Below are positions 25,919 through 34,789 of a stretch of DNA of 64,000 nucleotides, piece by piece; the stretch's first letter is position 1; every line of letters begins with the position of its first letter. Under the pieces are notes generated by a model. The model searched no databases and was not told where the DNA came from. It saw nothing but the letters and a program-made list of their open reading frames with translations. Position numbers and translations under genes: made by a program. The stretch spans positions 124,001-188,000 of the forward strand of contig JAXGQE010000006.1 in NCBI GenBank assembly GCA_040766585.1. The letters run 5' to 3'. This stretch comes from JAXGQE01 sp040766585. GTDB lineage: Bacteria > Bacillota > SLNR01.

Positions 25919-26923
25919 CTAGCGCAGTTTCAGCCGTTTCCCAACAAAGGGAATCAACAACAGCAGCAGCAACAGCGATGTGCCCCATGTCCACAGACAC
26001 GACATGGCATAACCCACCCCGTAGGGAGCAGCCGTGAATACGTTCTGAAACACCTGAAATACCCAGTAGTTGGGGAATGGATACAGCAGCCATAAATACC
26101 GGGATGGAATGAACAGCGAAGCCAGCGGAATCCCCGTCATCCCGATCATGACAATCTTGACGGCGGCTATGGCTGAAATCTGAGTATCTGTCAGTCCTCC
26201 AATGGTCAGCCCCACAATCAGACCCAGCCCGGTGGACACGGCCACACCCATCACAAGCCGCAGGTAATCCACCGAAAAGCCCATTAAAATGACAGCCGTC
26301 ATCAAACTCAAAAGCAGAGCTGTGATAAAGACCATACCCGCCCGGGCCGCTGTGTATTCCACCATTCGCAGAGGACTCACAGCCAGAGCAGAAATGGCTC
26401 GGGACTCTTTTTCATCGATGATATTGAAAGTGATAAGAATACCGGCGATCAGAATGACCCCCAAAACCAGCATACTGGCGGTGGTTTCCCTCATCCGTGA
26501 CGGGTCCCTGTTTGTGTTGATCCGCACAAATTCGATTTCACTTTCCGGCCTCATTCCTCGCTCCAGAACCGCTGCGGTGAGAGATACCAGATTCTCCTGC
26601 TCATTCCCTTCCGCCACAATGACAAACTGTCCCGACGGCCGCTGCAGTACACCGATGACATCGTCACTGCGTTGGACCCGTCTCGATAACCGATCCTCCC
26701 CTTCCTGGATCTCCACTCGCCCATGCTGCTCAAAGACATTCTGAATCTCCCCCGGAACGCTTTGATCCAGTACAAAAGTCATCTCTGCATTCTGCACCGA
26801 GGGGATGAAGAAGGAAAATGCCACAGCCATCAGCAAAGGGGCCACAATCATATACAGCCCGATGTTGTCGCGCATGATGTTCACCGCATCCTGGCGGGCA
26901 AAAGCTATCATTCTTTTCAGCAT
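25919..26923 (-). CDS. ABC-2 type exporter permease
   Basis: A 334-residue permease of the ABC-2 (YhgE/DrrB-like) class: one N-terminal helix (IGLYMIVAPLLMAVAFSFFI), an extracytoplasmic domain of about 150 residues, then five to six C-terminal helices. The segment EKESRAISALAVSPL is the typical ABC-2 cytoplasmic loop. It starts one base after the preceding permease gene, with GGAGGG upstream. With its sister permease it would form a heterodimeric exporter; the cargo (drug, lipid or peptide) is unknown. Confidence 0.85.
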   Translation of the reverse strand: MLKRMIAFARQDAVNIMRDNIGLYMIVAPLLMAVAFSFFIPSVQNAEMTFVLDQSVPGEIQNVFEQHGRVEIQEGEDRLSRRVQRSDDVIGVLQRPSGQFVIVAEGNEQENLVSLTAAVLERGMRPESEIEFVRINTNRDPSRMRETTASMLVLGVILIAGILITFNIIDEKESRAISALAVSPLRMVEYTAARAGMVFITALLLSLMTAVILMGFSVDYLRLVMGVAVSTGLGLIVGLTIGGLTDTQISAIAAVKIVMIGMTGIPLASLFIPSRYLWLLYPFPNYWVFQVFQNVFTAAPYGVGYAMSCLWTWGTSLLLLLLLIPFVGKRLKLR

Positions 26924-26924
26924 A

Positions 26925-27965
26925 TCAGAAACCCTCCTTCATCAGCCTGCGCTGCACCGCCACATATGCAGCTGCCGCCATAATGGCCGTTTCTGCAAAT
27001 AGGGTGCGGATCACAGCTGAAATCAGCCAGTCATTTCCTGTGGGAAAGAAGATTTCCCGCAGGCCGAACAGAACCGGATACGACGGAATGACCTGGAGAT
27101 ACGAAGGCGCAAATGACGGCTGAAAATAGGACACCATCGGCAGTGTAAAGATGGCGCTGATAAAAACCGCCACAAACAAGAACTCCGACAGGTTATTGAA
27201 AAACACACTGAGAAGCAGTCCGGTCAGAGTCATCAGAAGACTGGCTAAAAACACCACAGCCAGCAGCAGGGTCAGCCTTTCCGGGATCCCGGTAACTGCA
27301 ACTGTCAGCAGCAAAGTATAGAGCAGTCCCAGCAGAATGTTGACTGAAGACTTGGCCGCCATGTATTCCAATGGTCGGCCGGGAGTAATTCGAAATGCCC
27401 GAATGCTCCCTTCCTGCTTCTCCTGAAACACCATCACAGCTGCAAACATAAATCCCAGAAGCACCACATCAAAGGCGATAACCAGCGGTACCATGCTCCG
27501 ATTGAATGGGACTTTTTCTGCCGCTGGGCGCAGCTGGACCAATTCATAAGTATCCATGGGGATATCACCTCGGGCCGATCGAACCAGACTCTCCAGGGCT
27601 GCCTCCATAACCATCATTGACGAATCCGATTGAAGGCCCGGATAAAAGATGGTGATCTGCGGGTTTTCCAGAGAACCTTCCCATAGAACGCCTGTCTGCT
27701 GCCGGTCTTCCACTGCCTCCATAAGACTCGCGTCATCCACGGCCAGGTCTTCTGCAGGTACTCCGTTTTGCAGCAGCCATGGAGCCACTTCCCGATTCAT
27801 GGTCTGATCCAGGTGCATGACAGATGAATCATGATTCATGTCTTTCGGAACCACCCAGACAATCAGGGCAATAAACAGAAGGGCCACAACCAGAACAGCA
27901 TGAGGAAAACGGCTGCGGTAAGCCACAACCATATCCTGCCGAACCAATGACAGCAGTCTGCCCAT
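26925..27965 (-). CDS. ABC-2 type exporter permease
   Basis: A 346-residue ABC-2 permease, sister of the following gene: N-terminal helix (FPHAVLVVALLFIALIVWVV), a large extracytoplasmic region, then a six-helix core with the loop EKQEGSIRAFRITPGRPLEY. The start codon overlaps the stop of the ATPase gene as TGATG, implying translational coupling. Two different permeases with one ATPase suggest a heterodimer. Confidence 0.86.
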   Translation of the reverse strand: MGRLLSLVRQDMVVAYRSRFPHAVLVVALLFIALIVWVVPKDMNHDSSVMHLDQTMNREVAPWLLQNGVPAEDLAVDDASLMEAVEDRQQTGVLWEGSLENPQITIFYPGLQSDSSMMVMEAALESLVRSARGDIPMDTYELVQLRPAAEKVPFNRSMVPLVIAFDVVLLGFMFAAVMVFQEKQEGSIRAFRITPGRPLEYMAAKSSVNILLGLLYTLLLTVAVTGIPERLTLLLAVVFLASLLMTLTGLLLSVFFNNLSEFLFVAVFISAIFTLPMVSYFQPSFAPSYLQVIPSYPVLFGLREIFFPTGNDWLISAVIRTLFAETAIMAAAAYVAVQRRLMKEGF

Positions 27966-28825
27966 CAGGACAACCCCCTCCCGGTTAAACCAATGAAGAT
28001 CTGTTCTAAGGTGGCTTCCTGGGAATGGATTGTCTGGATTCTCGATTCATCCAGCAGCCGCTGTAGCCGCTTTCGATCCTCCGGCTCATGGATAAACAAT
28101 GTTTCCTGCAACAGGGTACCCTCTTCATCCATATATTCCACTCGCAGGGATTTTTCCCCATACTTCAGCTTTAGGTTGCGGGGAGCATCCATTTCTACCA
28201 GCTCTCCTTCGTTAATAAACGCCACCCGATCACTGAGTTCATCCGCAATCGCCATATTATGGGTTGTTAAAAAGATGGTGCACCCTTCTTGTTTTTTCTT
28301 CAGAATCAGATCTTTGATTCTGGCGGCTGTGGCAGGATCCAACCCCGATGTGGGCTCGTCCAGAAAAAGAATCTTGGGTTTGTTGATCAGTGCCCGGGCA
28401 AATACCAGCCGCTGTTTCATCCCTTTGGAATACGCAGAGGCTCTTTTATGAGCCGAATCTTTCAAGCCCACCATATCCAGGAGCCGCAGAGGGTCTTCCG
28501 TAGGACCCCGGAATAATCCCGCATAGAAGCGCAGGTTTTCATACCCGCTGAGCTTTCCGTACAGATTGGGATGCTCAAACGAAACCCCCACCTGATTAAA
28601 GAAATCCGGACTCATATCCCGAATGGACCGTTCCCGGTAGGCAACCTGTCCTTTCTGCAGAGGAAGCAGCCCGATTAGAATATTTTGCACTGTGCTCTTC
28701 CCCGCCCCGCTGGGGCCCAGAAACCCAAGGATTTCTCCTTCATCCAGTCTGAAGCTGACATCCTTCACTGCATATTGACCGTTTCCTCCGTAATCATGGT
28801 AGAGATGATCCACCTGTATGTACAT
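27965..28825 (-). CDS. ABC exporter ATP-binding protein
   Basis: A 286-residue ATPase of the CcmA/DrrA-like group. Walker A is GPSGAGKST, the signature is YSKGMKQRLVFARAL (a divergent LSGGQ, as usual in this group), and Walker B is KILFLDEPTSGLD. The C-terminal extension of about 70 residues is typical of drug and antibiotic exporters. ATG 28825 lies six bases from AGGAGG and is preferred over ATG 28831. It is the first gene of the four-gene exporter operon and sits behind a regulated-looking promoter. Confidence 0.9.
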   Translation of the reverse strand: MYIQVDHLYHDYGGNGQYAVKDVSFRLDEGEILGFLGPSGAGKSTVQNILIGLLPLQKGQVAYRERSIRDMSPDFFNQVGVSFEHPNLYGKLSGYENLRFYAGLFRGPTEDPLRLLDMVGLKDSAHKRASAYSKGMKQRLVFARALINKPKILFLDEPTSGLDPATAARIKDLILKKKQEGCTIFLTTHNMAIADELSDRVAFINEGELVEMDAPRNLKLKYGEKSLRVEYMDEEGTLLQETLFIHEPEDRKRLQRLLDESRIQTIHSQEATLEQIFIGLTGRGLS

Positions 28826-28848
28826 CGTCATCCTCCTTTGGTATTTAT

Positions 28849-28878
28849 GACCAAATAGTCATATGACCTATCAGTCAC
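28849..28878 (-). promoter_or_regulatory. Two tandem dyad operators in the exporter leader
   Basis: TGACCAAATAGTCA (28849-28862) and TGACCTATCAGTCA (28865-28878) are two 14-bp sites, each with TGAC/GTCA arms around six bases, centred 16 bp apart. They lie from just after the -10 box to the ribosome binding site of the exporter operon. The half-site pattern is like those used by TetR-family repressors, but no such regulator is coded in this window. Confidence 0.7.
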
Positions 28879-28879
28879 A

Positions 28880-28908
28880 TACTACCACGGGGGGAGATTC
28901 CTGTCAAC
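28880..28908 (-). promoter_or_regulatory. Promoter of the ABC exporter operon
   Basis: The minus strand reads TTGACA (plus 28903-28908), exactly 17 bases, then TAGTAT (plus 28880-28885). The first operator dyad begins directly downstream of the -10 box, so a bound repressor would block initiation. Confidence 0.75.
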
Positions 28909-28988
28909 CGTTTTTGCACAGGACTCTGGCAGGAATCCCCGAAAGCAAATGGAATATATAGCATATCTCAAAGAATGGAGGAATAGCC

Positions 28989-29591
28989 ATGTGCGGACGA
29001 TTTCTTCTCACTTACGACATCGAAGCCATCAAAAAGTATTACCGCATTCCTTCCGACGAGAATGTGATCTATGCTCCATCCGAAGAAATCTTCCCCTCCC
29101 AGAAGATCCCGGTGATCTACTCCAGGAATTCTGAGAATCACATCGCTCTGATGGAATGGGGCGTTCCCAAACCCCAGGGCAAAGGCATTCTCATTAACGC
29201 CCGCGGCGAAACCGCTGCCGTAAAACCCACGTTCCGACGGTCTTTTGCCGAAAGGCGCTGCCTGATTCCGGCCAGCGGCTTCTTTGAATGGAAACAGGAA
29301 GGATCCAAAAAAATAAAGCACCGCATCCAGCTTCCGGATGGGGGATTGTTTTCCATGGCCGGCCTCTTTCGTCCCGCTGAAGATGAAAACGATCCGTCCG
29401 GTGGAGCCTGCATCATTATCACCAGAAACCCTACATCCCAGCTGGCTCGAATCCACGATCGAATGCCGGCCATCCTCTTGCGAGATGACGAACCGGTATG
29501 GCTGGATGAAAACCAGGACATATCATTACTGACCGATCTGATTACGGCCGATACTCATGAGTCGATCTCATTTCTCATCGAAACAGTGTAA
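28989..29591 (+). CDS. HMCES/YedK-type abasic-site DNA-protein crosslink protein (SRAP)
   Basis: A 200-residue SRAP (SOS response-associated peptidase) protein. Cys2 follows the initiator Met directly (MCGRF), the position that crosslinks to abasic sites in single-stranded DNA. Other conserved parts are NARGETAAVKPTFR, RCLIPASGFFEWK and IHDRMPAIL (His of the active site). The start has TGGAGG upstream. It is divergent from the exporter operon and is followed by an EamA transporter gene 15 bases later. Confidence 0.95.
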   Translation: MCGRFLLTYDIEAIKKYYRIPSDENVIYAPSEEIFPSQKIPVIYSRNSENHIALMEWGVPKPQGKGILINARGETAAVKPTFRRSFAERRCLIPASGFFEWKQEGSKKIKHRIQLPDGGLFSMAGLFRPAEDENDPSGGACIIITRNPTSQLARIHDRMPAILLRDDEPVWLDENQDISLLTDLITADTHESISFLIETV

Positions 29592-29606
29592 AGAAAGGAG
29601 AGCCCC

Positions 29607-30494
29607 ATGAATCGAAAAGGAACCTTGGCCGTGCTGATGGCAGCCGCCGGATACGGAACTGCCTCCATTTTCGGAAAACTCGCGTTTGCCCAGGGTCTGG
29701 ATACCTACACAGTCCTTACCATTCGCTACAGCCTGGCGGCCGTGATTCTCTGGGGATACCTGATTGCGACCCGACAGCACCGCCCTCTGGACAAAAAAAA
29801 CCGCCAGCTGGTATTCCTGGCGGCTCTTCTCGGAAACATTCTGGTTCCCATCCTGTATTTTCAGGGACTCCAAAGACTGCCTATTTCCCTTTTTGCGATT
29901 CTCTCCTATACTTACCCGTCATTCGTCATTGCATTCTCCTGGCTGTTTCTCAAAGAAAAACTCCAGCCGTATCAATGGACTTCGCTGGCTCTGACCATGA
30001 CCGGATGCGCTGTTATGTACTGGAGCCGTCAGATCCACTACGATCTCCTGGGGATATTCCTCGCCCTGGGGGCATCGGTATCCTACTCCCTGTACATTCT
30101 GGGTCTGGCCCGAAATATGCAGACACTGAGTCCGGCCCGGGCCATGACCTATACCATCTCAGCAGCTGCCGCCGCATTTATAATCTACGGTGCTGTCACG
30201 GGGGCTCTGCGGCCACCGTCTCCCACCGGATGGGCTCTCCTGGGAGGAATGGCCATTTTCTCCACAGCAGCCGCCAGCATTGCCTTCTTTACCGGAATAC
30301 AGCTGATCGGTCCATCCCGAGCAGCACTGATCAGCACCGTCGAACCCATATTTACTATCGTTTTGGCCATGCTTGTTTTCAATGAGACCATAACCGGCCA
30401 GCAGGCACTGGGTGCCGGGCTGGTAGTTCTGGCTTTACTCATCCTCCATGGAGGAACCCCCCGCATCGATCCTGCGGGGGTGGAAAGAAAATAG
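29607..30494 (+). CDS. EamA/DMT family transporter
   Basis: A 295-residue membrane protein with ten predicted helices as two EamA repeats (PF00892). Recognisable are the N-terminal GYGTASIFGKLAF, the end of repeat one (SYTYPSFVIAFSWLFLKEKL) and the same motif in repeat two (LISTVEPIFTIVLAMLVFNETI). Members export amino acids or metabolites; the substrate is unknown. AAAGGAGAG precedes the ATG. Its last 60 bases overlap the 3' end of the convergent mrfB gene. Confidence 0.9.
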   Translation: MNRKGTLAVLMAAAGYGTASIFGKLAFAQGLDTYTVLTIRYSLAAVILWGYLIATRQHRPLDKKNRQLVFLAALLGNILVPILYFQGLQRLPISLFAILSYTYPSFVIAFSWLFLKEKLQPYQWTSLALTMTGCAVMYWSRQIHYDLLGIFLALGASVSYSLYILGLARNMQTLSPARAMTYTISAAAAAFIIYGAVTGALRPPSPTGWALLGGMAIFSTAAASIAFFTGIQLIGPSRAALISTVEPIFTIVLAMLVFNETITGQQALGAGLVVLALLILHGGTPRIDPAGVERK

Positions 30495-31430
30495 CGTACC
30501 CGGGTCGAACCCGCGGGTTGCCATGGGCAGAAGACTTTCCATCGCCAGCAGATCCTCCCGGTTGTGATCCATAATTCCCCGGATCAGCCGCCCGTCACCG
30601 GTACGGACAAAGCGGTGGTACACCGTTGGAATCATGGATCCCGGTACATCGTCTTCCCTTTTTTTATGCAGCAGATGTTCTTCCAGCGTAACCAGACGGC
30701 AGTCCGGAAACACCCCGCGAAAATGTCGGCGAGCATGCTTTAGCAGATCGACCTGTTCATGGTGGGTCCGGTAAAAAAGACGATGGGCCACGGTACGGTT
30801 CTCGATATAAGGGATATCAAAACTGCGGCCGTTGTATGTAACAATCAGAGAAAAGCGCTTCAAATCTTCAATCAGCCCGGCTAGCAAGGGCTTTTCTTCT
30901 TTCAGGTTGCGGGCGAGCAATTGGCGCGAACGCAGTTTACCGCCATCATAGTAGAGCAGCCCCACCAGAAACAGCGGTTGAGTAAACCAGAGACCGGTGG
31001 TTTCAATGTCTAAGAAGACAATATCGTCGGCACAGAAAAACGGCAGGATATCCTCATCTCCGGCCCCCATCCGCCGCAGCCCGGCAATATCCTGTTTCTG
31101 CAGACACGCCTCGGCAGCCTGCGCCTGGTCTTTCCACCTCTGATGGGCAGTCAGATCCTGCAGCGTGCGGTATCCTTCATTCTTCAAACGAGCTTCCGTG
31201 GCTGGACCAATTCCGTACAGCAGCTGGAGATTCTCGCAGTAAAATACCGGACTCTTTTGCGGCAGCCCGAAAACCGGCTCATGCTCTTCTTCCACGACCA
31301 GATAGGAGCCAAAGGCGTTTTTTTCTTCCACGCCGGGTAAATGATCGTGGGCATTGGGATCCCGAGACAATCCCGGGATTGTGCTGTTGGATGCTTTTTT
31401 CAATCCGGATAACCGCTGGTACAGACTCAC
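30435..31430 (-). CDS. mrfB: RNase H-like exonuclease MrfB (YprB)
   Basis: A DEDD-type exonuclease of about 331 residues. A helix-hairpin-helix-like segment (LLYGIGPATEARLKNEGYR) precedes the nuclease core, where IVFLDIETTGLW supplies the first acidic pair and IVTYNGRSFDIPY the next. In Bacillus subtilis MrfB works with the helicase MrfA in excision of mitomycin C damage. This copy seems to lack the C-terminal TPR part of the Bacillus protein. The GTG at 31430, after GAAGGAGGGATCCGCC, is the likely start; it follows mrfA by 22 bases. Confidence 0.87.
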   Translation of the reverse strand: MSLYQRLSGLKKASNSTIPGLSRDPNAHDHLPGVEEKNAFGSYLVVEEEHEPVFGLPQKSPVFYCENLQLLYGIGPATEARLKNEGYRTLQDLTAHQRWKDQAQAAEACLQKQDIAGLRRMGAGDEDILPFFCADDIVFLDIETTGLWFTQPLFLVGLLYYDGGKLRSRQLLARNLKEEKPLLAGLIEDLKRFSLIVTYNGRSFDIPYIENRTVAHRLFYRTHHEQVDLLKHARRHFRGVFPDCRLVTLEEHLLHKKREDDVPGSMIPTVYHRFVRTGDGRLIRGIMDHNREDLLAMESLLPMATRGFDPGTLFSFHPRRIDAGGSSMEDE

Positions 31431-31452
31431 GGCGGATCCCTCCTTCTGCCCT

Positions 31453-33783
31453 CTACTTCTTTCGGAACCGGCTGGCCGCCCGACGAATGGCCGCTTCCTG
31501 GCGCTCGGCATCGGATGTCTTTTTTTGCTTGGGAGAGTATGGCTTCCGCAGAATCAGATGAAGCAGATAGACAGCTCCTTCTTTATCCAGCGGCTGATTG
31601 AAATTGGAGCATTTGGCGGAATGAATGCAACTGGGGCACCCATCTTCGCAAGAGCAGGCCATGATGGCTTCCCGGGTGGCGTCCAGAAGCTCTTCCATTT
31701 TGACATACGCAGTTTCACTGAAACCCACGCCCCCGTGGTAGGCATCGTGGATGAATACGGTACCCGTCTTTGTCTGGGCATGGTTCACCGTAGACAAACC
31801 ACCGATGTCATTGCGATCGCACATGACAAAAAGGGGCAGCAGACCAATTGCGGCATGCTCGATGGCATGCAGGGACCCCATATAGTCCAGTCCGGCTTCG
31901 CGTATCCGGTCTTTGATGCTTTCAGGCACCGTCAGCCAGGTGCCCACTGTTTCCAGCACCTGCTCAGGCAGGTCCAGATCGCCGCTGCCCAGCACTTGAC
32001 CGCTGACTTCGTGCTTTTTTAGATAGCCGGTGACCTGGGTGGTCACCCGCAGCGGGCCGCAGGCTACCCGGCAGTCGAAAAAGGGCTTCTCCCTTTCCGT
32101 ATCCAAAATCTCGGTTGTTTTGTTTCTGCGCACAATGGTGTAATAGTCCACATCGGATTCATGCAGATAGGCAGTCTTCTTCTCCAGATCCAGCTTCTTG
32201 ACCACATAGGTTTCCCCCTGGTGCATGTATACAGCCCCATCATGGACTTCAGAATACGCCGTGCTGCCGTCCACAACCCCGATGAGCTTCTGGGGTTTTT
32301 GAGCATCCCGCAGTTGGATGTTATCCAGGGAGGCAGATCGAATACTGAAACGCTCGGCCGGATACCCCTGTCCGGAGTAATAATAGGTCCCATCCGACTC
32401 GGTGACGATCCCGTCTTCTGCCAAAAGCATCAGCAGATCCCCCAGTACTGGACCCCAACCCGTTTCATCCGCAGGACGTATGGGCAATTCATGGGCGGCA
32501 CAGACCGCATGATTCAGCAAAATGTATGGATTGTCCGGATCCGTCAATGCTTTTTCAGACGGCTTTTTAAACAGCGCATCTGCATGCCGGACAAAATACT
32601 GGTCCAACGGATTGTTCACCGCCAAAAAGACCACCAGAGACTCATCCAGCCGCCGGCCCACCCGTCCTGCCTGCTGCCAGGTGGATGCAATGGTACCGGG
32701 AAATCCGGCAATGATGCAGGCTTCCAGTTCCCCTACATCGATACCCAGCTCCAGGGCATTGGTGGCAATGACCCCCATTGCCTGACCGGAAAAGAGCTGC
32801 CGCTCCACCAACCGTCGCTCTTGAGGCAGATACCCTCCCCGATAGGTCAGGACCTGACTGGCCAGAGGACTGTGCTGCAGGTTGCGGCGAATTTGCCGGA
32901 GCATTCTTTCGGCACCCTGGCGGGCTCTTGAAAATGCAATGGTTCGCGCCTTTTGCCGGATCAAATTTGAAAACAACCAGGATGTTTCCTGCACCAGGCT
33001 GATCCGGGGCGACTGCTTCCAGATGACAAACCGGCAGGCCCCTCGCGGTGCCCCGTTTTCTTCTACCAGTGAAACTGTCAATCCGGTCAGCGTTTCGCTG
33101 TGTTCCTGAGGATTCCCGATGGTCGCAGAACACATAATGAACTGGGGATCGGATCCATAGTAGCGGCACAGACGCTGCAGCCGCCGCAGTACATGACCCA
33201 CATGAGTGCCAAAAACGCCTCGATAGGTATGGATCTCATCAATCACCACATACCGCAGATGGCTGAAAAACCGGTGCCATCTGAGATGATTGGGTAAAAT
33301 GCCCTGGTGCAGCATATCCGGATTGGTCAGAATGATCTGAGCTTCATCCCGGGCTTCTTTTTTTTGAGCATCCACGGTATCGCCGTCGTAGATGAATGCC
33401 TTGAGCCCGGGGGCCATCTCCTGCAGAGACCCCTTCTGGTCCTGGGTCAAAGCTTTGGTTGGAAATATATACAGAGCGCAGCCCTGCGGATCGTCCAGCA
33501 GCGCATTCAGCACCGGCAGGTTGTAGGCCAGTGTTTTTCCGGAGGCTGTGGGTGTAACCACCACGAAATGGTGCATTTTTTCAGCCAGGGAAAATGCCTC
33601 CGCCTGATGGGCATACAACCGGTGAATATTCTGTTGGTCCAAGTATTCGCTCAGCTGAGGATGCAGATCTTCCGGAATGGGCTCGTAGCGAGCCATCACA
33701 GCCGGCAGCTCTTCCACATGCACAATCTGCTGATCATATCCCGGTTGCTGGCGAAGAAGATCGATGATGCGCTGACTGTCCAT
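31453..33783 (-). CDS. mrfA: DEAD/DEAH-box helicase MrfA (YprA) with C-terminal zinc-binding domain
   Basis: A 776-residue superfamily-2 helicase. Lobe 1 has VVTPTASGKTLAYNLP (Walker A), VIDEIHTYRG (DEIH) and CSATIGNP; lobe 2 has TNALELGIDVGELEA and QQAGRVGRR. The DUF1998 region near the C terminus carries four closely spaced cysteines (CSCEDGCPSCIHSAKC), a metal site seen in MrfA and related helicases. With MrfB it should form a UvrA-independent nucleotide-excision pathway. The start at 33783 follows GGAGTG. Confidence 0.93.
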   Translation of the reverse strand: MDSQRIIDLLRQQPGYDQQIVHVEELPAVMARYEPIPEDLHPQLSEYLDQQNIHRLYAHQAEAFSLAEKMHHFVVVTPTASGKTLAYNLPVLNALLDDPQGCALYIFPTKALTQDQKGSLQEMAPGLKAFIYDGDTVDAQKKEARDEAQIILTNPDMLHQGILPNHLRWHRFFSHLRYVVIDEIHTYRGVFGTHVGHVLRRLQRLCRYYGSDPQFIMCSATIGNPQEHSETLTGLTVSLVEENGAPRGACRFVIWKQSPRISLVQETSWLFSNLIRQKARTIAFSRARQGAERMLRQIRRNLQHSPLASQVLTYRGGYLPQERRLVERQLFSGQAMGVIATNALELGIDVGELEACIIAGFPGTIASTWQQAGRVGRRLDESLVVFLAVNNPLDQYFVRHADALFKKPSEKALTDPDNPYILLNHAVCAAHELPIRPADETGWGPVLGDLLMLLAEDGIVTESDGTYYYSGQGYPAERFSIRSASLDNIQLRDAQKPQKLIGVVDGSTAYSEVHDGAVYMHQGETYVVKKLDLEKKTAYLHESDVDYYTIVRRNKTTEILDTEREKPFFDCRVACGPLRVTTQVTGYLKKHEVSGQVLGSGDLDLPEQVLETVGTWLTVPESIKDRIREAGLDYMGSLHAIEHAAIGLLPLFVMCDRNDIGGLSTVNHAQTKTGTVFIHDAYHGGVGFSETAYVKMEELLDATREAIMACSCEDGCPSCIHSAKCSNFNQPLDKEGAVYLLHLILRKPYSPKQKKTSDAERQEAAIRRAASRFRKK

Positions 33784-33981
33784 TTCGTTTCACTCCATTG
33801 CCAATGGTAATCGAACATAAATTCGCTTTTTACATGAAAAACCCTGCCTCCATCCATATTTATCTCTTCATCCTTTGTGATACAATGTAAAGAGATCACT
33901 GCATCCGCGACCAGTCTGTTGTATGCCGTGTTTTGGCCTCGATGAATCGGATCATCTTTGCATCTGAAAGGGGTTGACAGT

Positions 33982-34734
33982 TTGAACAATCAGGAACTGC
34001 ACCAGCGCTGGCTCGTGGATGCTCAAAAAGGACTCAGCGGGTGGGATTTTTCACACCTGCAGGGCCGCTGTGAAAGTACACCGCTGCCCTGGGACCTGTC
34101 CACTGTGATCCACTTCTTTTTAAAGCCCGCCATGGATCTTCTGGATATGGGCACCGGCGGTGGGGAGTTTTTGCTATCCATCCAGCATCCATCGGAGCAC
34201 ACATTCGTCACAGAGGGGTATCCCCCCAACCTGACCCTCTGTCGTAAAAAACTCGAACCCCTGGGCATCACGGTCCGGGAAAGCTGTCCCGACGGTACCA
34301 TACCCTATGAATCCCTGCAATTCGATGTGGTCATGAACCGCCATGACTCGTTTGACTCTGCAGAGGTATACCGGGTGCTTAAGCCCGGCGGATATTTTGT
34401 CACCCAGCAGGTGGGAGGTCTCAATCATTTGGATCTATCCCGTCAGCTCATTCCGGGATACCGGCCGCTTCTGCCCAATCATACCCTTATCCCTGTGTGC
34501 GCTGAAGTCAAAGCAGCAGGATTTCAGATCATCCTCCAGCAAGAGTTTTTCCCCACGGTTCGCTACTACGATGTGGGAGCCCTGGTCTTTATGGCCTCAG
34601 TTTTGCCCTGGGAATTCCCGGAGTTTTCCGTGGACCGTTCTTTGGAGCAGCTGCTGGCTATGCACAAGGAAGTGGAAGCAGCCGGCGCGATCCTCGGAAC
34701 CGAACATCGGTTTCTGATGGTCGCTCGTAAATAA
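33982..34734 (+). CDS. Class I SAM-dependent methyltransferase
   Basis: A methyltransferase of about 250 residues. Motif I is LLDMGTGGGEFLLS, followed by VTEGYPPNLTLCRKKL and the motif-IV-like YESLQFDVVMNRHDSFD, then EVYRVLKPGGYFVTQQ. It resembles small-molecule methyltransferases near UbiE. The start appears to be TTG 33982, which has GAAAGGGG seven bases upstream; TTG 33958 is the longer option. An extended -10 (TGATACAAT, about 33878-33886) lies upstream. The substrate is unknown. Confidence 0.85.
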   Translation: MNNQELHQRWLVDAQKGLSGWDFSHLQGRCESTPLPWDLSTVIHFFLKPAMDLLDMGTGGGEFLLSIQHPSEHTFVTEGYPPNLTLCRKKLEPLGITVRESCPDGTIPYESLQFDVVMNRHDSFDSAEVYRVLKPGGYFVTQQVGGLNHLDLSRQLIPGYRPLLPNHTLIPVCAEVKAAGFQIILQQEFFPTVRYYDVGALVFMASVLPWEFPEFSVDRSLEQLLAMHKEVEAAGAILGTEHRFLMVARK

Positions 34735-34735
34735 A

Positions 34736-34773
34736 GGAAAACAAACGGCCCGGTTATCTAACAACCGGGCCGT
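34736..34773. terminator. Bidirectional intrinsic terminator
   Basis: The arms ACGGCCCGGTT and AACCGGGCCGT pair around a short loop, flanked on the left by an A-rich tract that becomes TTTGTTTTCC on the minus strand. It separates the methyltransferase gene from the convergent KDG kinase operon. Confidence 0.83.
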
Positions 34774-34789
34774 CATACGTCGATTGACA

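Noticed and set aside
30457..30480. G+C-rich hairpin considered as a terminator
   Set aside because: The 8-bp stem is not followed by a T run on either strand and lies inside both coding regions; kept only as part of a finding.
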